Assembly: GCA_930367205.1 (NCBI GenBank)
Contig: OV884009.1
Location: forward strand, 124,504,639-124,568,638
Source: Acanthosoma haemorrhoidale
Lineage: Eukaryota; Arthropoda; Insecta; Hemiptera; Acanthosomatidae
Direction: 5' to 3'
Length of the DNA: 64,000 nucleotides
Positions 1 to 9,400 of the stretch are shown here, piece after piece (the first letter of the stretch is position 1; each line of letters opens with the position of its first letter). The position numbers were made by a program, and so were the translations under genes. A model generated the notes under the pieces. It worked only from the letters and a program-made list of their open reading frames with translations, was not told where the DNA came from and ran no database searches.

Positions 1-2
1 CT

Positions 3-821
3 GCCGAATGTCCATTGGAAATAATCTCGCTTGATACAATTGGTGGATTTTCTGGAAATAATTCTACACAAAAATATTTACATTTAATTGTTGATCACTT
101 TACTCGCTTTGCATTCGTTTCTACATCAAAAACTCAAGTTGCAAGAGACTTTATCAGTTTAGTTAACACCATTGGAAAGAGAGGCAAAATTGGTACATTG
201 TTGACAGACCAATACCCAGGTATAAATTCGAAAGTATTTAAAAATTATTTAAAAGGAAAAAATATACGGTTAGTATTTACTGCAGTTGATTGCGCATTTT
301 CAAATGGACAGAATGAGCGTACCAATCAAACTCTAATCAATAGGATTAGATGCAAAACATATGAAAATAAAAATGTATCATGGGTCACAATTGCTAATCA
401 ATGTGTGGACGAATATAATAATACAGTTCATAGTTCCACAGGCTTTTCTCCAAGTTATTTGCTATCAGGAACTGAAAATTCAATTTTACCAAAAGAATTA
501 AATAAAAACAACATAGATAATATGGAAATAAATAGAAAATTAGCTTTTGAAAACTCCCAAAAACTACATAAGGAAAACAAATTTTATTATGATAATCGAA
601 CAAAAGATGTCGATTATGAAGAGAACGACCTCGTTTATGTCAGGAGTGGCAATAGATTGAATAGGAAAAAATTAGACCCTATTCGTATGGGTCCCTATAA
701 AATAACAAAAAAGATATCCAATAACATATTTGAAATTGATATCAGAAAGCAGAAGAAGGATATAAACATTTTTCATAGAAGTAAGCTAATTTCTTACCTT
801 TCCTTTCCATTTTCTTCCTGA
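3..821 (+). CDS. Ty3/gypsy-like retrotransposon integrase, C-terminal part of pol (5' end outside window)
   Basis: The frame is open from the window edge, so the start lies upstream. The protein holds an rve-type integrase core with a complete D,D-35-E triad: Asp in ISLDTIGG, Asp in LLTDQYPG, and Glu in NGQNERTNQ exactly 35 residues later. After it comes a C-terminal module with a GPY-like motif (MGPYKI) that in Ty3/gypsy integrases contacts DNA. The stop codon abuts a G-rich polypurine tract and then an LTR, so this is the end of pol in an LTR retrotransposon and not the Polinton integrase. No chromodomain follows the GPY module. Integrase would join the reverse-transcribed element copy to host DNA in the nucleus. 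The visible part has no stop or frameshift, but completeness of the element cannot be judged because gag, protease, RT and the 5' LTR lie outside the window. Confidence 0.9.
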   Translation, partial: AECPLEIISLDTIGGFSGNNSTQKYLHLIVDHFTRFAFVSTSKTQVARDFISLVNTIGKRGKIGTLLTDQYPGINSKVFKNYLKGKNIRLVFTAVDCAFSNGQNERTNQTLINRIRCKTYENKNVSWVTIANQCVDEYNNTVHSSTGFSPSYLLSGTENSILPKELNKNNIDNMEINRKLAFENSQKLHKENKFYYDNRTKDVDYEENDLVYVRSGNRLNRKKLDPIRMGPYKITKKISNNIFEIDIRKQKKDINIFHRSKLISYLSFPFSS

Positions 822-835
822 AAGGGGGGGGGGGA
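821..835 (+). other. Polypurine tract of the LTR retrotransposon
   Basis: A purine-only run, AAA then eleven or so G then A, lies between the integrase stop codon and the first base of the LTR. This is the expected position for the primer of plus-strand DNA synthesis. Confidence 0.85.
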
Positions 836-1239
836 TGTAAGTTTGAAACGATATGTCCGTTCCAAAATTGTTCTCTCTGATGCCGTTAGGAGTCGCAGGT
901 TACATGGAGCTTCCTTGAGTCTACACCAGGGGAGATACTATTGATGAGTGGAGCATTCATAACCTGCTCTAAATGTGCTCCACTCAGTTCTACCTTTATG
1001 TTCTGTGAATGCTTTCATTATGTACGATTGTTAGTACTCGTAGTGAATTATTATTACTTTCATAAATCCTGGCATTGAATTGATTAAGGTCAGTAAAATT
1101 CTCAAGTCAGTCAAACCCTTGTATGACATTATAAACAGTTGTTAATATTGTATTGTTATTTACAGTTGTAATACAAGCATCAATAGCAAGCCAGGCTAAT
1201 TATTTATCAATCCCACAATTATTGATAAATAAACTTACA
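836..1239 (+). repeat. 3' LTR of the Ty3/gypsy-like element (404 bp)
   Basis: The segment starts TGTAAGTTT directly after the polypurine tract and ends AAACTTACA, giving the TG...CA ends and a 9-bp terminal inverted repeat typical of LTRs. Satellite sequence resumes at the next base, matching another satellite copy near 2530-2570, which fixes the outer boundary. An AATAAA lies at 1228-1233, only a few bases from the LTR end. The target duplication cannot be checked because the 5' flank is outside the window. Confidence 0.88.
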
Positions 1240-1755
1240 TATATATAGCTAAACAATAAGGCTTTAATATAGTAATATATATTATAACTGCTAGTGTGTG
1301 GTGGCAAAGACGAATTCATATATATGCAGCTAAATTAGAAGCCTTTATTATAAGTGAAATCAGCATAATTTCCGGCATGCATTGGCAAAGACGCTATCCT
1401 ATATATAGCTATAGAATAAGGTTTAATATAAAAAAAATAACCAATAATTGCTTGTGTGTATTGGAAAATACGCAAGCCTATATATAGCTAAAGAATAAGG
1501 TTTAATATCAACAAAATAACCAATAATTGCTTGTGTGTATTGGAAAATACGCAAGCCTATATATAGCTAAAGAATAAGACTTCAATATGGACAAAATCAC
1601 CTATAATTGCTAGTGTGTTGTGGCAAAGACGTCTGCATATATATAGCTAAAGAATAAGGCTTTAATATAGTAATATATATTATAACTGCTAATGTGGAGT
1701 GGCAATTACGCATTCATCTATGCAGCTAAATTAGAAGACTTCATTATTGGTGACA

Positions 1756-2025
1756 TTTTTTTTTATTATTATTACTCTTTATTGGGCTATAATTAAAATC
1801 TGCCTTTTATGAGGCAATAAAAAATTAAGATAAACGCTCTCATTCATACCATATTTATAATTCATCATTCACTCGCTCAATCATACAATATTTACAGACA
1901 GCCCAGAGACCTCCCAAAGCAACATGCGAAGAGAAAGCGGAGTCTTAAGAATTCACCCACGCTTCTTCGTCAGCCGCGTCACCGGATACTAGACAGTGGA
2001 AGCTGATTAAGAGCGTGAAGGCCTA
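1756..2025 (-). mobile_element. 5'-truncated poly(A) retroelement copy 1 (LINE-like 3' end)
   Basis: This ~270-bp non-satellite segment interrupts a B-type monomer. On the minus strand it ends with AATAAAGAG, then AAT repeats, then an A-run: the tail of a reverse-transcribed polyadenylated RNA. The satellite on both sides suggests a degenerate duplicated target (attggtgaca and aatagtaaaa). On the minus strand it contains a short hairpin, TGCCT-loop-AGGCA, and a frame that ends around 1930. The parent family is not recognised; a non-LTR retrotransposon 3' end is most likely, a SINE or processed transcript possible. Confidence 0.7.
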
Positions 2026-3299
2026 ATAGTAAAATTAGCATAATTACTAGCGGGCATTGGCAACGGCGCCATCCTATATATAGCTAAAGTATAAGGTTCA
2101 ATATCGCCAATAATTGCTAGTGTGTAATGAAACATACGCAAGCCCATATATAGCTAAAGAATAAGACTTTAATATAGTAATATATATTATAACTGCTAGT
2201 GTAGAGTGGCAATGACGCATTCATATATGCAGCTAAATAAGAAGTCTTTATTATAGGTGAAAAAAGCATAACTGCCGGCGTAGATTGGCAAAGACGCCAT
2301 CCTATATATAGCTAAAAAATTAGGTTCAATATCGACAAAATAACCAATAATTGCTTGTGTGTATTGGAAAATACGCAAGCCTATATATAGCTATAGAATA
2401 AGACTTCAATATCGACAATATCACCAATAATTGCTAGTGTGTAGTAGCCAAGACGTCTATCTATATATAGGTATAGAATAAGACTTCAATATCGGTAGAT
2501 TAACCAATAATTACTAGTGTGTTGTGGCAAAGACATCTGCATATATATATAGCTAAACAATAAGGCTTTAATATACTAATATCTATTATAACTGCTAGTG
2601 TGTGGTGGCAAAGACGAATTCATATATATGCAGCTAAATTACAAGCCTTCATTATAGGTGAAATTAGCATAATTGCCGAAATCCAATGGCAAAGACGCAA
2701 TCCTATATATAGCTAAAGAATAAGGTTTAATATCGAAAAAATAACCAATAATTGCTAGTGTGTAGTAGCAAAGAAATCTGCCTATATGTAGCTAAAAAAT
2801 AAGACTTTAATATAGTAATATATATTATAACTGCTAGTGTGAAGTGGATATGACGCATTCATATATGCAGCTAAATTAGAAGCCTTTATTATAAGTGAAA
2901 TTAGCATAATTTCCGGTGTGCATTGGCAAAGACGCCATCCTATATATAGCTATAGAATAAGGTTTAATATCAACAAAATAACCAATAATTGCTCGTGTGT
3001 ATTGGAAAATATGCAAGCCTATATATAGCTATAGAATAAGACTTCAATATCGACAATATCAGCAATAATTGCTAGTGTGTAGTAGCCAAGACGTCTAGCT
3101 ATATATAGGTATAGAATAAGACTTCAATATCGGTAAATTAACGAATAATTGCTAGTGTGTTGTGGCAAAGACGTCTGCATATATATATAGCTAAAGAATA
3201 AGGCTTTAATATAGTAATATATATTATAACTGCTAATGTGGAGTGGCAATTACGCATTCATCTATGCAGCTAAATTAGAAGACTTCATTAATGGTGACA

Positions 3300-3570
3300 T
3301 TTTTTTTTATTATTATTACTCTTTATTGGGCTATAATTAAAATCTGCCTTTTATGAGGCAATAAAAAAATAAGATGAACGCTCTCATTCATACCATATTT
3401 ATAATTCATCATTCACTCGCTCAATCATACAATATTTACAGACAGCCCAGAGACCTCCCAAAGCAACATGCGAAGAGAAAGCGGAGTCTTAAGAATTCAC
3501 CCACGCTTCTTCGTCAGCCGCGTCACCGGATGCTAGACAGTGGAAGCTGTTTAAGAGCGTGAAGGCCTAA
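3300..3570 (-). mobile_element. 5'-truncated poly(A) retroelement copy 2
   Basis: This is nearly identical to the copy at 1756 and has the same junctions with the satellite on both sides, so it arose by duplication of the satellite block (period ~1,544 bp) and not by a new insertion. Confidence 0.7.
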
Positions 3571-3866
3571 TAGTAAAATTAGCATAATTGATGGCGGGCA
3601 TTGGCAACGGCACCATCCTATATATAGCTAAAGTATAAGGTTCAATATCGCCAATAATTGCTAGTGTATATTGAAACATACGCATGCCTATATATAGCTA
3701 AAGAATAAAACTTTAATATAGTAATATATATTATAACAGCTAGTGTAGAGTGGCAATGACGCATTCATATATGCAGCTAAATACGAAGTCTTTATTATAG
3801 ATGAAAAAAGCATAACTGCCGGCGTAGATTGGCAAAGACGCCATCCTATATATAGCTATAGAATAA

Positions 3867-3872
3867 GGTTTA
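3867..3872. other. Polinton target site duplication, left (GGTTTA)
   Basis: GGTTTA directly precedes the first base of the left TIR and is repeated exactly after the right TIR at 17962-17967. A 6-bp target duplication is the length known for Polinton/Maverick insertion. The satellite motif 'aataaggtttaatatcaac' (for example near 2960) shows the empty site. Confidence 0.95.
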
Positions 3873-4045
3873 AGTAGATATAAAAGGCGGGTTGTAAAAT
3901 TGTGAAATGACCTTGACCCACTACTAGGGTGAGGGGGGGTGTTTACGCGGGCGGGAGGGGAAGAACTTGCCGGCGGAAGTCCACAGTTGAACAACCCCTG
4001 TGCCACGTCATGATGGCATTGACTCTGTGTCGGGAATCCTTGCTG

Positions 4046-4078
4046 TTACGTCATGAGGTCAATGACCTCATGACGTAA
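4046..4078. repeat. 33-nt near-perfect palindrome in left TIR
   Basis: Two 16-nt arms beginning TTACGTCATGAGG are exact reverse complements around a single central base. The same palindrome is kept in the right TIR. It contains CRE-like TGACGT half sites and could form a cruciform or bind a dimeric factor (inference). Confidence 0.9.
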
Positions 4079-4127
4079 CCAGTGTCCAGTGTCGTATGCC
4101 TTGAGCGGTTGTTGTTTATTTACATCG

Positions 4128-4349
4128 TTGATGACTGTACTGTTAGGGCCTTGCTGGTCTCGTGACGTCATGATGGCATTGACTCTGTGTGATCCCCGCT
4201 GTTGCGTCATTATGTCATTGACGTAACCTGTGGCCAGATTGATGACTGTACTGTTAGGGCCTTGCTGGTCTCGTTACGTCATGATGGCATTGACTCTGTG
4301 CGATCCCCGCTGTTGCGTCATTATGTCATTGACGTAACCTGTGGCCAGA
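4128..4349. repeat. 111-bp tandem duplication inside the left TIR
   Basis: The unit beginning TTGATGACTGTACTGTTAGG occurs at 4128 and again at 4239, almost identical. The right TIR holds one copy. This accounts for most of the length difference between the two TIRs. Confidence 0.9.
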
Positions 4350-4637
4350 GCAGGCTGTAGTAGTACACACCTGGAGGCAGTTGTTTTTTTTTTTTTATTT
4401 ACATAGTCGATGACTGTACAAGTAGGGACCTGAGGTAGTATGAGCCTGCAACACCTGTGACGTGACGATGTCATTGACTACGTGACGTTACCTGTGGTCT
4501 GAGGAGATGTGCCTGTAGTACGCCTCGGGGCAGTTTTTTTTTTTTTGTTTTAATTAGTTTACGATTCTACTGCAGACAAGTAGGGATTTGAGGTATGAGC
4601 AAGAATGCTTGAAAGGAATTGTTACATTCATTGTAGA

Positions 4638-4646
4638 TATATAAAG
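4638..4646 (+). promoter_or_regulatory. Putative TATA box of the DUF8207-type gene
   Basis: TATATAAAG lies about 34 nt before the ATG at 4680. The same element with its surroundings recurs inverted at the ATPase 3' end, where it overlaps the ATPase stop codon. This suggests a promoter carried along when the gene start was copied. Confidence 0.5.
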
Positions 4647-4679
4647 AACAGTCATGACAATAATTGAACATTAACGATC

Positions 4680-5837
4680 ATGAACCCAAAAGTCACTCGC
4701 GAGATTATAAATACTAGCGAAATTTTAAAAAACAAATTTCGCTCATTGAAGCGTACTCTCCAGGATGTTGAAAAAGGTCGGCAAGAATTTTTTACACCCG
4801 TGCTCCAACCGCTAGAAGATATTAAACAATCAATAAAGTTGTATGATAAAAAACCTGAAGCTTTATCGCCACCAAAGAAAGTAAAAAGGGGGGACATAGA
4901 TGTTTGGAGTGAATCACCAAATAAAAGCGATGTAGAGTCTGCTAATATTCATAGAAAGTCAACATTATTGCCAATAACAACACCTCACTACAAAAGAGCC
5001 ATAAAAATGTCATCAAATGAAACAAAAACTAGTACTCCACTATCTCATTTAGCGGCCCCCGTTCACGATTCATCATCACCAAAAATGGAGGAGGATGAGT
5101 TTGTGACTGATGATCCACTATCAGAACAAGTTAAAGAATATGCTAAAACTCCAAAGGGAGAAGCCGAATTCGAGCAGCACCTTGGCGCATTTGGAAACCT
5201 CCAAAGAAAGTACTTAGATAAGATGTTGAAAGGTGCTAAGTCACATGACTCTCGTTACGGTATTAGAGTCATGCCTTCCGGAGGATTAGCCATTGGCGAC
5301 TCGACTGATGTTCAGCTTTTTAAGAACAGTGATGATATAAGTATTAACGACGTGGTTTATGAAGGAACGTCAGGATTACTGCAGCTACTCTACTTGAAAA
5401 ATCCCAAAGATTATACCGAGTCCGACTTGGATAATTATAAGAATATTTTACTCTCAACTAATGCTCACAAAAAAGGATACAGTGAGGAACAGGGGGTATC
5501 AGGAAATAGATCTGATAAATATAGAAATATAATATCAAAGATATTTCCATCGCAAACTTTAAAACCTCGCCCCCCTTCCTCCGCATCGCCAGGTTCGAGC
5601 AGGCTGTCTTCACTCCGTTCTCACACTTATAAACAGGGAACTGGTCATATGATGAGAGCGGATAAACCTCTGTACGAATATTGGAACAATCCTAACGAAC
5701 TAGTTGATCGTCTTAGACTGTTATTGTCTTCAAGTCATGCCGGACATGAAGGACATCAAAACGAAATAGAATCGATAATTGAAGAGCTACGAGAAGAAAA
5801 TATAATATATATTTTTTTTTTTTTTTTTTTTTTTTAG
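4680..5837 (+). CDS. DUF8207-type Polinton protein (385 aa), 3' end altered by retroelement insertion
   Basis: The N-terminal 60 residues are basic and probably coiled-coil. A low-complexity Ser/Pro/Lys-rich middle follows. Residues ~145-290 match the domain I know as DUF8207 from insect and Polinton proteins: motifs YGIRVMPSGGLAIGDS, INDVVYEGTSGL, LLYLKNPKDY, NILLSTNAHKKGY. A C-terminal motif, YEYWNNPNELVDRLRLLL ... IIEELRE, is also typical of the family. Function is unknown; presence in virus-like transposons suggests a virion or DNA-associated role (inference). The start ATG has a TATA box 34 nt upstream. The last residues are encoded by a 24-nt poly(T) run that is the tail of an inserted minus-strand retroelement, so the native C-terminus is lost or replaced by a phenylalanine run. 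A decayed second copy of its 5' end lies at 11036-11208. Confidence 0.85.
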   Translation: MNPKVTREIINTSEILKNKFRSLKRTLQDVEKGRQEFFTPVLQPLEDIKQSIKLYDKKPEALSPPKKVKRGDIDVWSESPNKSDVESANIHRKSTLLPITTPHYKRAIKMSSNETKTSTPLSHLAAPVHDSSSPKMEEDEFVTDDPLSEQVKEYAKTPKGEAEFEQHLGAFGNLQRKYLDKMLKGAKSHDSRYGIRVMPSGGLAIGDSTDVQLFKNSDDISINDVVYEGTSGLLQLLYLKNPKDYTESDLDNYKNILLSTNAHKKGYSEEQGVSGNRSDKYRNIISKIFPSQTLKPRPPSSASPGSSRLSSLRSHTYKQGTGHMMRADKPLYEYWNNPNELVDRLRLLLSSSHAGHEGHQNEIESIIEELREENIIYIFFFFFFF

Positions 5838-5979
5838 AGTTTCAAACAATTTTATTAAGATAAAATTACAATCTGCCTTTTATTAGGCAATGAGTAATTG
5901 AGATAAATGTCATCATTCATACTATATTTACAATTCATCATTCACTCGCTCATTCATACAATATATATATATATATATT
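5812..5979 (-). mobile_element. 5'-truncated poly(A) retroelement tail inside the Polinton
   Basis: The poly(T) at 5812-5835 is a minus-strand poly(A) tail, with AATAAA just upstream of it on that strand. The rest (about 5836-5970) is clearly related to the retroelement copies in the satellite: the same TGCCT/AGGCA hairpin and the same 'gagcgagtgaatgatgaatt' block. It differs at many positions, so it is another member of the family. It inserted at the 3' end of the DUF8207-type gene, beside a (TA)n run that hides any target duplication. Confidence 0.8.
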
Positions 5980-6015
5980 AAGATTTACATTTACATTTCC
6001 ACAATCAGTATAATC

Positions 6016-6204
6016 ATGACGATAAACAAGTTCGGAACCCACATAGCGTCAAAGCATTCAAAGTATAAATACAGTCATTTTCCCTTTAGCTTATTAAAGT
6101 CTGAGAAGGACATCGAGATTTTGAAAAGGAAAGGAAATAAGTTGTATGTGAAATGGTGGGGCCTAAAAGAAAGCAGTTGGATTGACAGGAAGGATATTGC
6201 ATAG
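6016..6204 (+). CDS. Lone chromodomain-like ORF (62 aa), possible remnant of Polinton integrase
   Basis: The C-terminal half, ILKRKGNKLYVKWWGLKESSWIDRKDI, follows the chromodomain pattern of a charged strand, then Y-x-V-K-W-x-G, then S-W-x-x-x-x-x-I. In Polintons such a domain sits at the C-terminus of the integrase, downstream of the DDE core. Here no core precedes it: the ~180 nt upstream are the retroelement tail and AT-rich sequence. Either the integrase was deleted leaving this exon, or this is a separate small chromodomain protein. It is followed by an AATAAA at 6217-6222. The ATG at 6016 is the first in frame. Confidence 0.6.
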   Translation: MTINKFGTHIASKHSKYKYSHFPFSLLKSEKDIEILKRKGNKLYVKWWGLKESSWIDRKDIA

Positions 6205-6441
6205 TGGTGTAAAAAGAATAAAGCACTCTTGTAATTAAAATTTATTTGAAACTTTATTACACACAATATTTATACATAACATTGATGAAATTAGACATTA
6301 AGTTTTTATTACTTGTTATCATATTTCAAATAAAACATTTTTTGTTTTGCTACTATTTATGTTTTTGTTTTTTATTTTCCAACCTCACATATAATTAGTT
6401 CATCAAATAAAAAATCTCATTACATTACTAAAACATTTTAT
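6205..6441. other. Convergent intergenic region with polyadenylation signals
   Basis: Between the chromodomain ORF (+) and PolB (-) there is an AATAAA for the plus strand at 6217-6222. On the minus strand, TTTATT at 6437-6442 gives an AATAAA overlapping the PolB stop codon. The rest is AT-rich with no open frame of note. Confidence 0.6.
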
Positions 6442-9400
6442 TTAATTATGTTGCGATAATGCATAATGGCCGTAAGGAAGAGTATCTCTTGTGTTATCTA
6501 AAGTATGGCGTTTATCATCATATTGGCAGAGAGACTTTTTATTTATTAAAACTGTTTTCACTTGATGTCTTTTTGATTGAATGATCTGGAATTGGCTGTA
6601 CATCGACTCATAATTTCTTATAGTATCTAAGTAATTTTTGAACGTGAATTCTCGAACTGCACATTTTTTAATCCCTTTGGACCGTTTTATCAATAAACCA
6701 CTTTTGGTTATAAATGAATACATCTTTGGCCTTAAGCCAACATATTCAACAATGGGATCGCCAGCAGTTTCATCTTTGAGCATTCCTACTATTTTTTTGT
6801 TTTCTTCAGAATAACAGCGATGTTTAATTGGAAAATTGCTAGTATCGAAATAGTCTTTTAAATCATTATTTATATCATCGTATATATCTGTTGTATTAAT
6901 TAGGTATAAGAGCGAATCAGTATCTATATAACAGAGGTTTATATTTTTTGGTCCATATTTTTTTAAAAATATGTTATAATGTAATTCGTACATTAAAACT
7001 TTTGATAGTTCCAATATGCTAAAACCAACATAAAGAGGTTTATCTAATACAGTTTTATTCTTTTCTAACTGAACGGACACTACATTTTCAGTGAAAATTA
7101 TTCTCTCTTTGAAATTTGGCTTTTTAACTAGTTTGTTTAATGATTTTACATTTGTTGCAATTTTTAAATCTATTCGTTTTCTAACGTTTTCCATAAATTT
7201 CCCGAAACAGGAGTTGTTCATGAGTTTAAAAAAATCGGATTCAAAAGGATTGGTTGACCTGGCTCTATGTTTGGTATTTAAATTTATATATGGTGACAAC
7301 CAATTTTTTTGCTTAAATTTTAAAATTCTATGAATTTTGGTTAGTTTAACACCAAGATTTAGTGCTTGTTTCAAATTGACATAATGAACAATATAACGGG
7401 TTTTTGGTGTGAGTGTAGTAAGTAACTTTTCTATACTTGTATTAACACCAGGCGGTTTTAATTTATCAGGTAATAAAGGTAGTTGACAGTGCAAATCGTG
7501 TATGGCTTCCGGGTAATCAATGTCTACATCAAGTATATAACCAACTTCTGAGTTGTCAGGAACTTTTAAAACATCTAAATCTTCATTATACCATTCAAAA
7601 TCACAATATGGAAGGAAACAGTTCATTGCATAACCGTATAAATTATTTACATCTGCGTAAATTAGGTAGCTCATGCGCTGATTTGGATCATAATCATCTA
7701 CATAATGATTATTTGCTTTGGCATAACGTTTGACAACTTGTGTAATACCTCCTCGAATACCTTTTTCGATAAATAATACCATATCTATGTCTTTAATAAT
7801 GTCCAATTCGATATTTGTCGTTTTTAACATTGCTTCATAACTGAGACCTGGAAGAGACATAAAATGGGCAGGATCTAGTGAATATATATCCATAGAGAGA
7901 TTACGAAATTTTTCAAATATTTCACATAATAAGATTACGTCTGTTTGTATATATATTTCGGTATATTCTTTTAAGTTATTTATATTAAAAGTATTCCAAA
8001 TGTTTTGTGCGTGCTCATAATCAGAGTCTGAAATATTTTCTAAAGTTAAGTTGTTGTAAAATTTATTTATTGCAGGCAACTGAGTTTCTTCTAACCGCGA
8101 TAATGAATCTATGTAAGAGTAAGGGTAAATTCCCTTTCTTGTTAACAATTCAACTTTGGTTTCGTCAGGAATTAACTGATGCAAATGAGGGAATGTAATT
8201 GGAAGATTCTCAGAACCTTTTTTCATGTTTTGCACTAGGGTATCTAGGCTGGCAGCTAAAAATTTATAACTATCTACAAATCTTATTTTAGTTTTGCAAT
8301 CTTTAAATACTTTGGTAAAACTTATGTATTTTTCTTTATTACTTGGAACTACGGTAACCTCTCCTTCATGGTCTGCTAAAAAAGGAACAATAAAGTGCGA
8401 GTCATAACCCTGAAAGTTATGCATAAATACTGGAATGAAATTGGGTGTTTTTGCTTGTAAATTGCAATTAGAATGAGCCGCTCCAATGAATTTAGATGTT
8501 AGATGGTCATGATGACGCACCTTCTCATCCTCATTTAAAGTTTTCTGGCAGATAACACATAAATCGGTACACTGATAAATTAATTTTTCTTCCTCAGTCA
8601 TTTCAGACATAGGTTCGACTTTACCGTATATTTCATCAGCTTTTTTAGCCAAATCATGCAGTTCTTCCATAAACATTGACATGCATTTTTCACCGGTGAA
8701 AATTAATGGCTTTTGTAGTTTAAATTCAGGTATATCCGCTTTGACCATAAGTGAAGCACAAAAAATTTTATGGTTTTGAACAGATTGGGTCCAAGAAATT
8801 GATGGATTTTGTGAAGGACCTGCAATTGGTTCGAGATATGATTCAAAGTCTGCATAAGCAACAATTTTAATTTTTTGCGTGGATTCGAATTTTTTAAATT
8901 TGATTTTATCATCTGCAGGAAAATCTATCCTAACTGGTTTATGCTCACCGCAAAATAATAAATGTTCCCTTAATCGTTCTTCGGCGTTTTTTCCGCTTTT
9001 TGTTTTGTATTTCCGGGAAATGGATGTTAAACACCTGTGACAAATTTCTTTAGATGATTTGTCACCGGATATTTGACTACCAACAAGCCTGCTTAAATTT
9101 GTGATATAACAATAGTGTGAGTCTATTTTATTTTGAAGAAATAAAAGGTCAAATCTCTCGTTATAGGTTTCTCTTTTGCTTATTCTTAAAGGAAATATAT
9201 TGTTTTTTTCATCTAAACCGTACACATTAATTAAAACATTGTTTACATCCTCGAATGTTTTAATATCTTTAAATGAAGTAGGATATGAAATACAATCGAA
9301 TTGATAATTGGTTTTTAAATTTTCGTACAATACAGGATCGTTCGAACCAACTGTTTTGCTCAGTATCGCTAAACGAAAACAGTCGTTGTTTACGTTTTTT

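Larger units (their letters stand above)
1240..3872. repeat. Satellite DNA, left flank: irregular array of ~79-bp monomers
   Basis: Monomers repeat every ~76-82 bp with the skeleton 'tatatagctaaagaataag ... aataattgctagtgt ... ggcaaagacg'. Three monomer types matching the A, B and C parts of the right-hand 236-bp unit are present, but in variable order with several C-type monomers in a row. A larger repeat of about 1,544 bp is visible: the stretch around 1640-2300 recurs around 3184-3850, including the inserted retroelement copy. No gene is seen; the short open frames here are by-products of the repeat. Confidence 0.92.
3873..4607 (+). repeat. Left terminal inverted repeat of the Polinton
   Basis: 3873-4515 matches the reverse complement of 17437-17961 with few substitutions. 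A weaker match continues to about 4607, opposite the 5' end of the right-hand BIR gene. The left copy is longer mainly because it has an extra 111-bp tandem duplication and a 6-bp indel. It is rich in TGACGT/ACGTCA motifs, holds a long palindrome, and contains a poly(T) run near 4383. Minus-strand open frames crossing it have no family resemblance. Confidence 0.93.

Noticed and set aside
3..821. Could the integrase at the window start be the missing Polinton integrase?
   Set aside because: It is followed directly by a polypurine tract and LTR, has a GPY-type end, and is separated from the Polinton by 2.6 kb of satellite and a clean target duplication.
3374..3562. Plus-strand 62-codon open frame
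   Set aside because: It runs antisense through the truncated retroelement and is not kept in the related copies with small changes.
1240..3866. tRNA or other structured RNA genes in the satellite flanks
   Set aside because: No A/B box pair or cloverleaf was recognised by eye; hairpins seen belong to the retroelement tail and TIR palindromes.
3740..4006. Minus-strand open frame of 88 codons across the satellite/TIR border
   Set aside because: It spans the Polinton insertion junction, and its C-terminal half is the recurring satellite frame; it cannot be a conserved gene.
4274..4474. 66-codon minus-strand open frame in the left TIR
   Set aside because: It lies wholly in the tandem TIR subrepeats; no family likeness.
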